Assembly: GCA_036345935.2 (NCBI GenBank)
Contig: JADWOT020000001.1
Coordinates: forward strand, 17,352,828 to 17,416,827
Direction of reading: 5' to 3'
Source: Taenia hydatigena
Taxonomy: Eukaryota > Platyhelminthes > Cestoda > Cyclophyllidea > Taeniidae
Length of the DNA: 64,000 bases
Shown here: piece by piece, positions 1 through 12,528 of the stretch
How the letters are laid out: every line of letters starts with the position of its first letter
Numbering within the stretch: the stretch's first letter is position 1
Notes under the pieces: model-generated
Told to the model about the DNA's origin: nothing
Databases searched by the model: none
The model's input: the letters and a program-made list of their open reading frames with translations, nothing else
Translations under genes and position numbers: made by a program

Positions 1-506
1 TCTTCATTCTCCTCCCCATCCCTGCGCTTATGCCTAAAACGGGAAGGTTGACTGTTCTGAGACACCGTCATTTTCTAGTACAAAGCGGTAAATCAGTAGC
101 ATATTGATGAAGGACTGTGTGGCGGCCTATATCTGCATCGAGAGATTCACGTTGTGTTCGTACCTCTCGTCCAAATGGTATGTTTAAATAAACGTAAATA
201 CCACATAATCACACCAATTTCGATTGATGTGATTAAAGAAAAAATGTAAGTGGATAAAAAATTGCACATCAATTAATAAACAGTAGTGGGAAATCTAGCG
301 GAGGACTTACTATTAACTAGTCTGTATAATAAAAAATCATTTGGACCAAAATTACATTCAGAGTCCCGTACAGATGCCTCAAAAAATTGCGCTTGTCAAA
401 AATTCTGCCTAGTTTTGCAAAATGATTAGGATTAAGTTTCTTAATTTGGATTCTTTCAATCAAAAACAATATTTGTCAGTCTCACTTTCTTTTTTTTCAT
501 CCCCAG

Positions 507-600
507 TACCCTTTTAAAGTGCTCAGCGGCATATATGAAATGGTGGGTTTTGGCTCAGTCGTTGCTATGCCTGGTTCGCGGTGTGCTCTAATGAGTCCAG
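507..600 (+). CDS. Exon-like open segment, left-arm copy (membrane-protein-like, unassigned)
   Basis: A 94-bp segment lies between a pyrimidine-rich acceptor (T-rich run then CCCAG ending at 506) and a GTATGT donor at 601. Read in phase 0 it encodes 31 residues, beginning YPFKVLSGIYEMVGFG and ending near MSP plus a split glycine codon. The hydrophobic glycine-rich composition suggests a membrane segment. The same segment with the same length, splice borders and open frame occurs in the right arm at 19713-19806 (minus strand), although the middle residues differ. I do not recognise the family. No neighbouring exon of the same gene was found in the window, so this could be an orphan duplicated exon. 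Confidence 0.4.
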
Positions 601-1129
601 GTATGTTAGTGTCGGTTTTGGAAGCTTTTGACTTATTTTATGCACGCGCACAAGTGAATCTATATTACTCACATGAAGTCGTGGCTATCGACTTTTGAGG
701 CTTGCTGCATTCATGGTTTGTGTAATGCTCGTAGTGAAATACTCGAATTCTAGTAACTTACTTGGTCAAATACTAATGTGAACTACGTTTATTTACCTTA
801 AGCACATTTTAAACCGGGACGGCGTCTACAGGTCTTGGCCGCTTTAAGTCTCTTTCAAATCATGACGAAAGGGAGGGGAGTCGAATTTCCCAATCATTTG
901 CGGGCAAGAGTCTGTACATCGAATCACCGTGCATGCCATTTAAGGGTGCTTTATGGTTTTACGATAATTATTAGGGTTATTATTGTGGAGCTTTGATTTC
1001 TTCCTGGATGAATCAAATGCCACCAGAAACAGCGTGTCAATGCTGTAACAAAAGTGGCTATGCTGGTTGGAGATCTGGGATGGTTTCTGCATATGGACAT
1101 GATTTTTCGCTTCCAAAGAAGGGTCATCA

Positions 1130-4100
1130 CATTCTGATATTGTCGACAGGAGACGGCATATTTTGCTCGATTTCTATGGAATTTTGTAGTATTCATTGAT
1201 CTAAGACAACGATATTTGCTCTTATTGAAAGGAAGTTTGAAGTATTAATCGACACGGGGAGGCGAATTTTGCTCTCTTTGAGTGGAATTTTGTAGTATTC
1301 ATTGACCTGAGACGGCGATCTTTGCTCTCTTTAAATGGAATTTTATAGTATCAATCGACACGAGGTGGCGAATTTTACTCCCTTTGAATGAAATTTTGTA
1401 GTATTGATCGACACGAGATGGCGATATTTGCTCTCTTTCAATAAAATTTTTCAATATCAATCAACACGAGATGGCGATATTTGCTCTTTCAATGGAATTT
1501 TTCAATATCAATCGACACGAGATGGCGATATTTGCTATCTTTGAATGGAATTTTGTAGTATTGATTGACCTGAGACGGGGATATTTGCTCTTCTTGAATT
1601 AAATTTTGTAGTATTGGTCGACATGCGATAGCGAATTTCGCTCTCTTTAAATGGAATTTTGTAGTATTGATCGACATAAGATGGCGATGTTTGTTATTTT
1701 TGAATGGAATTTTGTGGTATTGATCGACACGAGATGGCGAATTTTGCCCTCTTTGAGTGGAATTTTGTAGTATTGATCGACAAGAGATGGTGAATTTTGT
1801 TCTCTTTGAGTGGAATTTTGTAGTATTGATCGACATGAGATGGTGAATTTTGCTCTCTTTGAGTGGAATTTTATAGTATTGATCGACATAAGATGGCGAT
1901 GCTTGCTATTTTTGAATGGAATGTTGTAGTATTGATCGACTAGAGGTGGCGAATTTTGCCCTATTTGAGTGGAATTTTGTAGTATTGATCGACAAGAGAT
2001 GGTGAATTTTGTTCTCTTTGAGTGGAATTTTGTAGTATTGATCGACAAGAGGTGGTGAATTTTGTTCTCTTTGAGTGGAATTTTGTAGTATTGATCGACA
2101 TGAGATGGCGATGCTTGCTATTTTTAAATGGAATTTTGTAGTATTGATCGACATGAGATGGCGAATTTTGTCCTCTTTGAATGGAATTTTGTAGTATTGT
2201 TTGACATGATATGGCGAATTTTGCTCTCTTTGAATGGAATTTTGTAGTATTGATCGACATGAGATGGCGAATTTCGCTCTCTTTGAATGGAATTTTGTAG
2301 TATTTATCGACATGAGATGACGAGTTTTGTTTTCTGTCAATGGAATTTGTAGTATTGATCGACATGAGATCGTGAATTTTGCTATTTTTGAATCGAATTT
2401 TGTAGTATTGATCGACACGAGATGGCGAATTTTGCTCTCTTTGAATGGAATTTGTAGTACTGATCGACGAGAGATGGCGAATTTTGTCCTATTTGAATGG
2501 AATTTTGTAGTACTTTTCGACATGAGATGGCGAATTTTGTCCTCTTTGAATGGAATTTTGTAGTATTGATCGACATGAGATGGCGAATTTTGCTCTCTTT
2601 GAATGGAATTTTGTAGTATTTATCGACACGAGATGGCGAATTTTGTCCTCTTTGAATGGAATTTTGTAGTATTGGTCGACATAAGATGGCGATGTTTGCT
2701 ATTTTTGAATGGAATTTTGTGGTATTTATCGACATGAGATGGCGAATTTTGCTCTCTTTGAATGGAATTTTGTAGTTTTGATCGGCACGAGATGGTGAAT
2801 TTCGCTCTCTTTAAATGGAATTTCGTAGTACTGATCGGCATGAGATGGCGAATTTCGCTCTCTTTGAATGGAATTTGTAGTATTGATCGACAAGAGATGG
2901 TGAATTTTGCTCTCTTTGAGTGGAATTTGTAGTATTGATCGGCATGAGATGGTGAATTTTGCTCTCTTTGAATTGAATTTGTAGTATTGGTCGACATAAG
3001 ATGGCGATGTTTGCTATTTTTGAATGGAATTTTGTGGTATTTATCGACATGAGATGGCGAATTTTGCTCTCTTTGAATGGAATTTTGTAGTATTGATCGA
3101 CACGAGATGGTGAATTTTGCTCTCTTTGAATGGAATTTGTAGTATTGGTCGACATGAGATGGCGAAATTCGCTCTCTTTGAATGGAATTTGTAGTATTGG
3201 TCGACATGAGATGGCGAATTTTGCTCTCTTTGAATGGAATTTTGTAGTATTGGTCGACATAAGATGGCGATGTTTGCTATTTTTGAATGGAATTTTGTGG
3301 TATTTATCGACACGAGATGGCGAATTTTGCTCTCTTTGAATGGAATTTGTAGTATTGATCGACATGAGATGGCGAATTTCGCTCTCTTTGAATGGAATTT
3401 TGTAGTATTGATCGACATGAGATGGCGAATTTTGCTCTCTTTGAATGGAATTTTGTAGTATTGTTTGACATGATATGGCGAATTTTGCTCTCTTTGAATG
3501 GAATTTTGTAGTATTGATCGACACGAGATGGTGAATTTTGCTCTCTTTGAATGGAATTTGTAGTATTGGTCGACATGAGATGGCGAAATTCGCTCTCTTT
3601 GAATGGAATTTGTAGTATTGGTCGACATGAGATGGCGAATTTTGCTCTCTTTGAATGGAATTTTGTAGTATTGGTCGACATAAGATGGCGATGTTTGCTA
3701 TTTTTGAATGGAATTTTGTGGTATTTATCGACACGAGATGGCGAATTTTGCTCTCTTTGAATGGAATTTGTAGTATTGATCGACATGAGATGGCGAATTT
3801 CGCTCTCTTTGAATGGAATTTTGTAGTATTGATCGACATGAGATGGCGAATTTCGCTCTCTTTGAATGGAATTTTGTAGTATTGTTTGACATGATATGGC
3901 GAATTTTGCTCTCTTTGAATGGAATTTTGTAGTATTGTTTGACATGAGATGGCGAATTTTGCTCTCTTTGAATGGAATTTGTAGTATTGGTCAACATGAG
4001 ATGGCGAATTTCGCTCTCTTTGAATGGAATTTGTAGTATTTATCGACATGAGATGGCGAATTTCGCTCTCTTTGAATGGAATTTTGTAGTATTGATCGAC

Positions 4101-4770
4101 ATGAGATGGCGAATTTTGCTCTCTTTAAATGGAATTTTGTAGTATTGTTTGACATGAGATGGCGAATTTTGCTCTCTTTGAATGGAATTTGTAGTATTGG
4201 TCAACATGAGATGGCGAATTTCGCTCTCTTTGAATGGAATTTGTAGTATTGATCGACATGAGATGGCGAATTTCGCTCTCTTTGAATGGAATTTTGTAGT
4301 ATTGATCGACATGAGATGGCGAATTTTGCTCTCTTTGAATGGAATTTTGTAGTATTGGTCGACATAAGATGGCGATGTTTGCTATTTTTGAATGGAATTT
4401 TGTAGTGTTGATTGACATGAGATGGCGAATTTTGCTCTCTTTGAGTGGAATTTTGTAGTATTGATCGACACGAGTTGGCGAATTTTGCTCTTTTTGAATG
4501 GAATTTGTAGTATTGATCGACATGAGATGGCGAATTGTGCTTTCTTTGAATGGGGTTTTGTAGTATTGATCGACATGAGAATGCGGATTTTTTCTCTTTG
4601 AATGTAATTTGCTAGTTTTTTGTTGCTGAAGGCGTTGAATTTTGCTTTCTCTGCATATAATTTTCTAGTTTTTTGTCGCACAGGATAAGGTGAATATTCC
4701 TCGCTCTCAAGTTAATTTGGTACTTTTAATTTTTACGTTATCGCGAATTTTGTGGTCTTTGAATGCCTAG
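1130..4770. repeat. 53-bp tandem array (minisatellite), left arm
   Basis: About 65 head-to-tail units of 52-53 bp with the recurring core GATCGACATGAGATGGCGA followed by a TTTGCTCTCTTTGAATGG block. A common 52-bp variant lacks one T in the GGAATTTTGTAG stretch. Units are most degenerate at both ends (1130-1500 and 4560-4770) and most uniform at 2500-4500, as expected if expansion and homogenisation are centred in the array. Because 53 is 2 modulo 3, a frame free of stops cycles through all three phases. This produces the long minus-strand open frames here (the largest is 2811-4049, 412 codons), which I regard as by-products. Confidence 0.95.
3055..3930. repeat. Higher-order duplication of 421 bp inside the left array
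   Basis: The block 3055-3475 (eight units) is repeated almost perfectly at 3476-3896. The order of variant units is identical in both blocks (TCGACACGAGATGGTG, then GAAATTCGC, then the ATAAGATGGCGATGTTTG unit). Peptides read from 3130-3339 and 3551-3760 are identical. A shorter four-unit period of 210 bp is visible between 3989 and 4199, where the rare GGTCAACATGAG variant recurs. This points to recent unequal exchange or replication slippage of multi-unit blocks. Confidence 0.85.
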
Positions 4771-6076
4771 CCATTTAGCAAACTCACAATTTATTTAATG
4801 CAAACGTTACCTTATCCTCTTCCCACTTTCCACCACACCTGCATGAGGCGTGTATGCTGTTGTTCAGATCAGTCCATTTAATCTTTTTGGAAGTCGTATT
4901 TGCATACTGTTTGATGCACTCGTTGGGATGCTGATTAAACGAAGCAAAAGGTGTAGACATGGGCTGTACAAAGTGACGCAGCCTCTTCTCATCGTGTAGG
5001 GCTTATCGGGATAGCGTCGTGAGTTTCGAGTCACCTTAGTTCCTGATCGGCCTTTGTGAGGAAGTGTGAACAGAAAACAGCCTATTTGCTCTCCTTTGCC
5101 ACTTCTAGCCTTGGTGACTCATTGGCCTTTCTTATTACTGTAGGGTAGATACGAATGCCATCTCCGACTGCTGTGGGAAGACATCCACCATAAGGAGGCA
5201 AGCAACGGCATAACTTGGATCGAGGAGATCGAGGCGCCCAAGCACTCGGAGTATCCACAACCCCCTCCACCCAAAGGAGTGAATAGGACTTGGACAACTC
5301 ACAGACGCACGCACCATGCAGTAGTAATGAACAACCCTGCTTGCGATTCGCAGGCGTCATCGACGTTGTCCTGTTTATTGTGCAATTTCAAATAATATTT
5401 TTGCCATTTTCGGTATCTCCATTCCCCTTTATGTGTGCAGAATCAGGTCAAAGGTGGTAGCACAAGCAGTGGTGGTTTGGATGATTATCAGGAGCGCGAC
5501 AGTCGGCCAATTCATTGCGTTGTCATATTCTCCACGTATAATTAATTCCCCACTTTTTGCGCAATTACCTAAGTAAATGCTCAAAAAATTAATGTTGTTG
5601 TCAAAAGTTTTGTTTGTCATGGCAGTGTGTAAAACAATTCGATGATCAATTTTGTGGAGATAGTACACTGGGCCTGTCTCAAGGTCGTGTGGAGTAGGAG
5701 AACTCAGCGCGCCTAAGTATACTTACAATGTGCTAGTCTAATGCGTCATGCTGTGGAGTGTTGAACAGCCTAAAATGGATGCTATTTAATTATACTGGAA
5801 AAGACCTGCAACTCTTATTCATGGGGTTTGTTAATTCAGAACGAAGTGGAAAGTATTTTGTGATTGACGCCTGGCGGGTTACAATATACCGGCTTGGCAC
5901 CATTCTGTGTATGGAGGCTTTCTTGTAGGCCAAAGTGGGGACAACGTTACTAGTTACACCGAAGTAGACGCTGATGATTCACAGTATTGCTGCAGTGCAT
6001 CGTCTTGCAGCCGCCGCCTAACTGGAACTGGTTTAGGGATTTAACATTGCACGATCCTCTGTGTGTGCATAGAGAG
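4771..6076. other. Non-satellite inner part of the left arm; no gene recognised
   Basis: This stretch pairs with 16227-17040 and 12081-12528 in the right arm. Small open frames exist (for example 5082-5360 and 5429-5668, minus strand), and the related frames in the right arm (16543-16758 and others) are broken or shifted. I see no splice-site chain and assign no gene. Confidence 0.6.
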
Positions 6077-8149
6077 TATATCGGTGTTGGTGACGTAATG
6101 AGCAATATGATTGTGAATGCCAACTTATACTGCAAGCACTTCTGCTAGCAAATAACGTAAGGGAGTTGCAGAACAGGCTAATGAATTGCGCAGCCTTTCA
6201 TTCGTCGTTCGTTAATTCATAGTCAGCACACGCAACCCATCTGCCTAACCCCTGCAACTATTACCATTCACCGTCTGATGCAGTTGCAAACCAGTGATTA
6301 CATCACTCGTGTCACAAACGCCCTTCCTTAAGGTTCCTGATGCAGCGTTCTCTGATTATGTCAGCCAGCTTCTTTCAAAGTGGAACTGCTAATTGATCTT
6401 GGGTTCATGGCGCAAGTAATTTGACCAAATTAGCCGAGTCCACTTTGAAAGAGTGGCATTCATCACTTCCCCTCACGCACTGGTATATTCGAAACCAAAA
6501 CATCCCTCGTGTGTGCGGCTCCTCAACGAAGCGAATGTTGATGAGTAAATGCAGCCCAATTCGACGCAAGTAGGAGACAAACTACTCGTAGTTGTATCGT
6601 CACTTGTAATCTCTGATTGTTTCGTCTTCTTCCGTCGCTTTAGATAACATCAGTGGCTATAGTACCACTTTGAAGCGATTCATGCAGGCGCGTGCATTTA
6701 GATGTCATGTACTGCGACTAGTTCAGTTGACCCTGAATTTGGAAGTATTTCTGATGTATTTTGATGCAGTAAGTAAGTACATAAGTTGTGATTTGCTATT
6801 ATGCGCTCATTCAAGCAGAGCTTTGGGAATGGAACATTTGTCCTTCCGTCGTGAAATTGGGGGCATTTGCGTGCAATTCAGGGCGGAGCAGCTGCCTCTT
6901 CCTCGTCTGCCTCCAATATCGTAGCAACAACCATTAAGTGGGAAGTTAACTTCACAAATTAAAGCAATGTTTTGTTTCTACTTTGAACTCTGCAGATTTA
7001 TTTGAATGACATATTGAAAAATGAAGGCCACTTACCTAGTCTGTTTTCGGATCCACAGCAAAAGGGAGCATTGGACTCGCCTTATCACAATATTGCAGTT
7101 AACCGAACAAAATCTCACAACCCTCGTTGACAGAATCGCTCGTTGCCTCTCTCACAGCCAAATACTTTCCCAACTCAGTGGTACCAGCATTTGATAGGTG
7201 ACATCTGGTTTTATCTTTGTTTCCAAAAAAGGTTTGCCTTGACTCGGCAATGACGTGTTTCCATCCTCCGTATAGACCATGTAGACCTTCTAGCAGAGCA
7301 GTGATTAGTTCGACCGCTTTTTGTTTGCAAGTGGTGCATTTGGTTTGACGCAAATCTGACATTGTTAAACCTGCACTATTCTCCTACAGATAGGTTGTTA
7401 TACAATTCAGCGGGGCATAGAGGCAGCGAACGGTGAAGCAGAAGAGCGTAAGAACCGCCTACTCCGAATTGGCATTTCACGCACTGCAGCAACAAATGAG
7501 ACCAGAACCCACTCATAGGGTACGGGCATATTAAAAAACCACTTGCTTTCTTAATGACACATTTGGAAATAAGGAAAGTGATCATAGTAACATCAAAGAT
7601 AATTCAGACGGTGCATGTCTAACCAATTTCCCAACAAAGTGCAGTACTGTAACAAATGTCATCAGCGAGAGAACTGTGTGTAACTCAACAAGTTAACTGG
7701 TCGTCATTGGCACAGCTTTACTATTTTGAGAATAAGGACTCACTGTTCATGATCAAACAAGACCTTATTTTAAACCGGATGTTGCATGTAGTGCTAAAAC
7801 TCCTCAAACATTTCTGACACAAAAGAAAAAGGGCATTTTTGGATAAAACAGGAGCGTCTTATGAATTTGGTTGGATAAGTAATAAAAGAGGTGATTTAGG
7901 AAGAGGATTTTATGGTAACACCAGACAAATGTCAAAAAAGCTGAAGTGCTTCGCGAGTTTGGGCAGTGGCTAAGACAGTAAAAAAGAAAAGAGAAGCAAC
8001 GGAGTATGCAGTTTTCAAGGAACGTTGTGATTTGAATGGTAGTTAGTAAAGGGAAGTGGACGTCAGCGATAGCCTTGCGCACAAATCCGTGGGTTTGGTA
8101 CCCCACTGGGGTTGTGCTGCCTGAGTCTGGGTTAGTACACACAGTCATA
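6077..8149. other. Spacer between the inverted arms, first part; nothing recognised
   Basis: Single-copy sequence within the window. Reading frames of 60-90 codons on both strands (for example 6670-6924 plus and 7099-7362 minus) are within chance expectation and have no recognisable motif or splice context. Confidence 0.5.
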
Positions 8150-8400
8150 AGTGACAGAAGTGGAACGCTCGGGATCGCTGACTCACTTTGTTACGATTCA
8201 ATCAGCTGCACCTTACTTTAGTCTTCCCTACTACTCTTTATTCTTCTATACTCCCCTCCGCATATTTGTGCTATTTCGTACAGTCAAGTCTATCCCATCA
8301 TATTACATCCCTTCGCACTGGATTTCATTGCAGGTTATTTCGCGCATATATTACTGCATTGAATAAGGTAATATTAAAGGATGAAGCAATGACGTTAGTG
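8150..8400 (+). repeat. Dispersed repeat, copy of the segment at 46605-46905
   Basis: The sequence from the CGCTGACTCACTTTGTTAC block to the CGCATATATTACTGC and GATGAAGCAATGAC blocks aligns with the reverse complement of about 46830-46605. Identity is roughly 65-70 percent by eye, with small indels. The copies are old. The far copy abuts the fold-back cluster at 44.5-46.9 kb, so this is probably a separated fragment of the same repeat family. Confidence 0.55.
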
Positions 8401-9553
8401 GTGGAAATTGATGCTGTGTTCATGGAGCTGTCGGCGGCCGTATCAGTAAATAAATGAGTGCAAGCGTGTTGAAGCGTATTTGTGGAAGGCGGCTGTTTAG
8501 TTTGCATTCGCAAATGCATCGTCAATTGCCTGAAGTCCTACAAGGTGAGCCGCGAAATTGGTACAAATGGAAAACGTAGCATATATACGTCACTTTAGTA
8601 TAAATGTGCATTTTCTGGTCTTATTTCTGCATGCATGGATCCCTAACTTATGCCATCCCTCTACTTTGTGATTCAAGTACTTAGATTTGGATCTTCAAAG
8701 CGTAATCAAGTTCCTTTAGATTAGTTTGCGTTCGCACATTTATGGCTGCAATTCTTTTTAATTATGGAAACCCTGCAATGTGTGCTTGGAGATTTGAAGC
8801 CTTACTGCAGACACACTATCCCATCTCAGCGTTATCCGTCTTTGCACATTCGCAAGTGGCACTAATTGAGCGATTATAGTGCTTTCGGCAGACATAACAT
8901 CACGAAGCGGCTAGACAAGTGGTTATTTTGCTTACAGCTTCTAAGAAATCCGTCCGTCGTTGCATTAATTGCATGCCCAAGCCCAACTGACGATTAGAAT
9001 TTGCTCAGTCACTTCTCCATCACATCCCATTTTGTGTCTCCTTTTCTATGCTACCGTAGCTGCCCCTCAACCCTTCTTCCATTTATCCATAGCTTCATTC
9101 CTCCCTTCAGTCACTTTTGCATGCATTCATTCATCCCAGTATGTGTGCGTGTCTACAAGTTCAACCACATAATATTTTAATTAACATTTACTATCCTCCT
9201 CTGATTCCCTCTTCTTTCTAGCTTTTAGGCTCTCATTCTTTTTCTCTCCATGCCTTACTTTGCGTTCCTTGTTGCAGTTGTCCATGCACATGCGAATGCA
9301 ATCAACGAGGCTGCATTGTACACTACATCAACTGGGTTGCATTTATGAGTCTTCGTTTGACACTGTCGAGCCCGTCTTGATCCCAGTGTCTACTACTGTC
9401 TCCAACATCACTGCTTTCCCCTTAAGCATCACCTGTTTTAAAACAGTGATATACATCTAATTCTCAGTAATAGTTTTGATTGCACAAATGAGAAGAGGTG
9501 TCACGTAGTAGCATCATTGAGGCACCTAAAATGGCCTCAATGAGTGCGCTCAG
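8401..9553. other. No gene recognised
   Basis: The interval is pyrimidine-rich in places (9000-9280). An open frame at 9260-9460 contains a cysteine in a short beta-strand-like context but has no supporting splice sites. Nothing else was seen. Confidence 0.4.
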
Positions 9554-9756
9554 ATGGTGTTTTGAGATTGCCAACCACCCAAAGCCAAGTCGTGGAACAC
9601 GGCCAGGAGGCAGTCCAAGTCTCCGACCCATCAACAGCCCCCACACCCCTAACAAATCTCGGTGCGTCAAAAGATGCAAAAGCGTACAAATGCCAATTGA
9701 ATGCCGAAATCGACTCAAACTATGAGGCTAGCACTCTACTGTTCCCGATTGTTTAG
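9554..9756 (+). CDS. Exon-like open frame with one Ig-like F-strand motif, unassigned
   Basis: After a CTCAG acceptor at 9549-9553 the frame runs 67 codons to a TAG at 9754-9756. Composition is protein-like, rich in Q, E, T, P and A, and includes DAKAYKCQLNAE. This resembles the D-x-A-x-Y-x-C signature of an immunoglobulin F strand. No partner exon carrying the matching B-strand cysteine was confirmed. The opposite strand is also open over much of this stretch, which weakens the case. It lies in the spacer between the inverted arms. It is a tentative terminal exon and could be chance. Confidence 0.25.
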
Positions 9757-10502
9757 AAGTTACGTGTGGTAGTAATTACTGAAGTTGTCGCCAGTGCTGG
9801 CGGTCTAGGGAACCTTCAAGCTGACCTCGAGTGGTTCACCATTCCGTATGTACCTCATTTTTGTCCACATGACCAGCAGCTCTGCTTGTAAGCAAATTGT
9901 AGAACATCTGTACTACGCCATTTAGAAGATGTTTGTAACATCCTCAATAGCCATTTAAGGTAGAAAATGAATAGGCCAAAGCCGAATTGACAAATCTTCG
10001 AGATAACTATTTTGTCAGGAACCAGAATATTAGGGATTTTGATTAGCGCTCTTCACTGAACTCTTCTTATCGATGGAGTAGGGGAATGAGATATTGTCCT
10101 ATGGAATTTAAGGCAGCGCTGGTGACAAATGAGACAATAAACTTCATATAACTATGCGAGCACCGTAACTATATTTTTCAAAACTACATTTTTAAAAACA
10201 GTAGCAAAGGGTCGTCATGTGAGGTAGAATAAGGCGGAGGAAGGAAAGCGTAAGATTCTACAATGGCTGACAAATGCGGAACTGCCGAGATTCTGCCTTC
10301 CTTTAGCGGTGAATAAATACAACAACAATAACGACAAAACAGTTTTTGACAGATAATCTGTGCGCGCAGTTGTCGATCTGGTCGGATTCATATCGACACA
10401 GTTCGTCGGGTTGCCCACCTCGTTGCCTAATTAATCATTGCATTAACGATGAGTTAAATGCGTGAATTTGTCACGGCTGTCTATTTGTCATTTTATTTAT
10501 AA
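9757..10502. other. No gene recognised
   Basis: I see no splice chain, repeat or domain signature in this stretch. The longest frame (10215-10418, minus strand) has no recognisable content. Confidence 0.4.
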
Positions 10503-11225
10503 GTCAGATCAGCATAAGTTGTAAAATTGTGCGTTGTCGGTTAGACCCACAATCCTGCAAAGTCGTATGCTCTTGCCTAAAGGTGGAACAACAATTCATT
10601 CTAGACCGCGGTCTGATGCGGCTTTGTTCGCATTGCTGCTAAAATACGAATCAATTCGAAATGGGCGAAAAATTACGAATCAAAGCTGCCCTGCCGCACC
10701 TTACCGACCGCCGCCGGTGTAAGTGAGGGGAAGATGTCTTGAATTCAAACAACCAAATCAGTCCATAGTAGGAGTGCAATTTGCAGTTTACCAGGAATGA
10801 TTTGAATCGTGATTTGACCCGAGCCTACTTCTTGTCTATGTGTTGCACATTCTGCTTAATGGAGGTTTTCTCAAAAGCGGCCAAAGTTATTTTGACATTA
10901 GCTACACTGTCCACCAAGGGAGAACCGGTTCAAGCCATACGTTGAATAATCCGCGTTCTCTTGTTCATGCTAGCAATCCCTGTGCATAATTTTACATTTC
11001 CTGTTAGAAAAGATTAGGCAAATGCCAACTTTAGCAAACTAATAATTTTATCAATCTGCTACATAAAACGAATTGGAAGAATTCACAAGTGCAAATGGTG
11101 GGTTGCTGGAGAACAGCTGAGCCATCGAGATCTAAGAAAAAGCTGCCAAAATGCACATGAATCGTGCAAAGAACGAAGGTAGGTACGTCATCAGTGTGTG
11201 GAAAAGGCGAGTTTTGGTGTTCCAC
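10503..11225 (+). repeat. Dispersed repeat, copy 1 (partner at 45385-46100)
   Basis: About 720 bp align collinearly with 45385-46100 in the same orientation. Anchors include the CACTGCTGCTAAAACACGAAT-like block near 10634 and the CACCAAGGG...CGGTTCAAGCCA block near 10913. The TGTGTGGAAAAG block near 11195 is a third anchor. Identity is roughly 70-75 percent by eye with many small indels. No long conserved frame spans both copies, so this looks like a non-autonomous or heavily decayed element rather than a gene pair. Confidence 0.75.
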
Positions 11226-12080
11226 AACTTCACTTCGTGTGGTTAGAAATCTAAAACGCATTAACTGGGCTCGCTCATTAAGGTATCAAAGATGTACAAA
11301 ACTTAAGATGGTGGAGAAATTCGCCAAAATGTTTTTGGACTTTTACAATACTAATGCTTGTAATGTTCTGTTGATGCTATCTGTGAAGCTGCTGGCATGG
11401 AAGAATGACACGATAAGGTGGCCTTCTGGTTGGCGGTGAGTGGGAACGACAGTGACGAATAAGGAATAGCTCGAAAAAAGGGTACAACAAGAAAAGCAAG
11501 AAAAGAAGAATTCGCTCATTTTGGTGTTGGCGTGTTAGTTACTAACATTGCGCACTGATGGAGGTAGCCAAACTCAAGAGCTGTTCCGAATTCACCTCGA
11601 CTTCTTGCTACTCAAATTGAACTCTACTCGAACCGTACTTACTCACCTCCGAGGATGAGCTTGCAGATGCTCGGGACAGATTCCTTCATGTTTACTTTGC
11701 CACAAATGCATTTACACCTTATTACCCTACTTTGTATCTCAACTGGCAGTGCACTCACTTAACATTGCTCTAGTGGTCTGTAATTCAGCTGGAAAATTTG
11801 CATTAGATGCACGTTGTCCACGGTTACGGGCATCGGTACTTCCACTTGACTTCACTAATGTGACCGATGAAGAGTTCCGTTTGATTATGATTACTACTGT
11901 TGGTCATTAGTCGTAAAGCTCACCGGACTTCAACTGGTATTCTCTCATTTGAGCAGCATTTAAAGAGCATGAGGTTAGTCAACGCAGGGTAAAAGCAGTG
12001 TTGTTCAACACCAGAACCTGCAGCAGGAGGAAATCAATCGGCAAGAAAATGGCACGTGATGCTGAAGCGCCAGCACAACG
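11226..12080. other. End of the spacer between the arms; nothing recognised
   Basis: Sequence between dispersed repeat copy 1 and the inner edge of the right arm. No exon chain, repeat partner or motif was seen. Confidence 0.4.
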
Positions 12081-12528
12081 CTCTCTATGCACACACAGCG
12101 GATCGTGCAAAGTTAAATCCCTAAACTAGTTTTAGTTAGGCGGCGGCTGCAAGACGATGCACTGCAGCAATACTGTGAATCATCAGCGTCTACTTCGGTG
12201 TAACTAGTAACGTTGTCCCCACTTTGGCCTACAAGAAAGCCTCCATACACAGAATGGTGCCAAGCCGGTATATTGTAACCCGCCAGGCGTCAATCACAAA
12301 ATACTTTCCACTTCGTTCTGAATTAACAAACCCCATGAATAAGAGTTGCAGGTCTTTTCCAGTATAATTAAATAGCATCCATTTTAGGCTGTTCAACACT
12401 CCACAGCATGACGCATTAGACTAGCACATTGTAAGTATACTTAGGCGCGCTGAGTTCTCCTACTCCACACGACCTTGAGACAGGCCCAGTGTACTATCTC
12501 CTCAAAATTGATAATCGAATTGTTGTAC

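Larger units (their letters stand above)
1..6076 (+). repeat. Left arm of a large inverted duplication (truncated by window start)
   Basis: Bases 1-6076 reappear in reverse complement at 20314-16227 and 12528-12081. The outer end pairs base 1 with about base 20314. The inner end pairs 6071-6076 with 12081-12086, after which similarity stops. By eye, non-satellite parts match at roughly 85-90 percent with small indels. The arm holds, in order, an exon-like segment (507-600), a 53-bp tandem array, and about 1.3 kb of non-repetitive sequence. It probably continues to the left of the window. No transposase-like reading frame or terminal motif was recognised, so segmental inverted duplication is favoured over a single transposon. 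Confidence 0.9.

Noticed and set aside
2811..4049. 412-codon open frame as a real protein gene
   Set aside because: It lies wholly inside the 53-bp tandem array, all phases of that strand are open, the start is arbitrary, and the peptide simply repeats with the satellite period.
1130..4770. CRISPR array
   Set aside because: The units are contiguous tandem repeats without unique spacers, and the sequence context is eukaryotic.
10900..10950. tRNA gene at the GGTTCAAGCC block
   Set aside because: No cloverleaf, acceptor stem or A-box could be folded around it.
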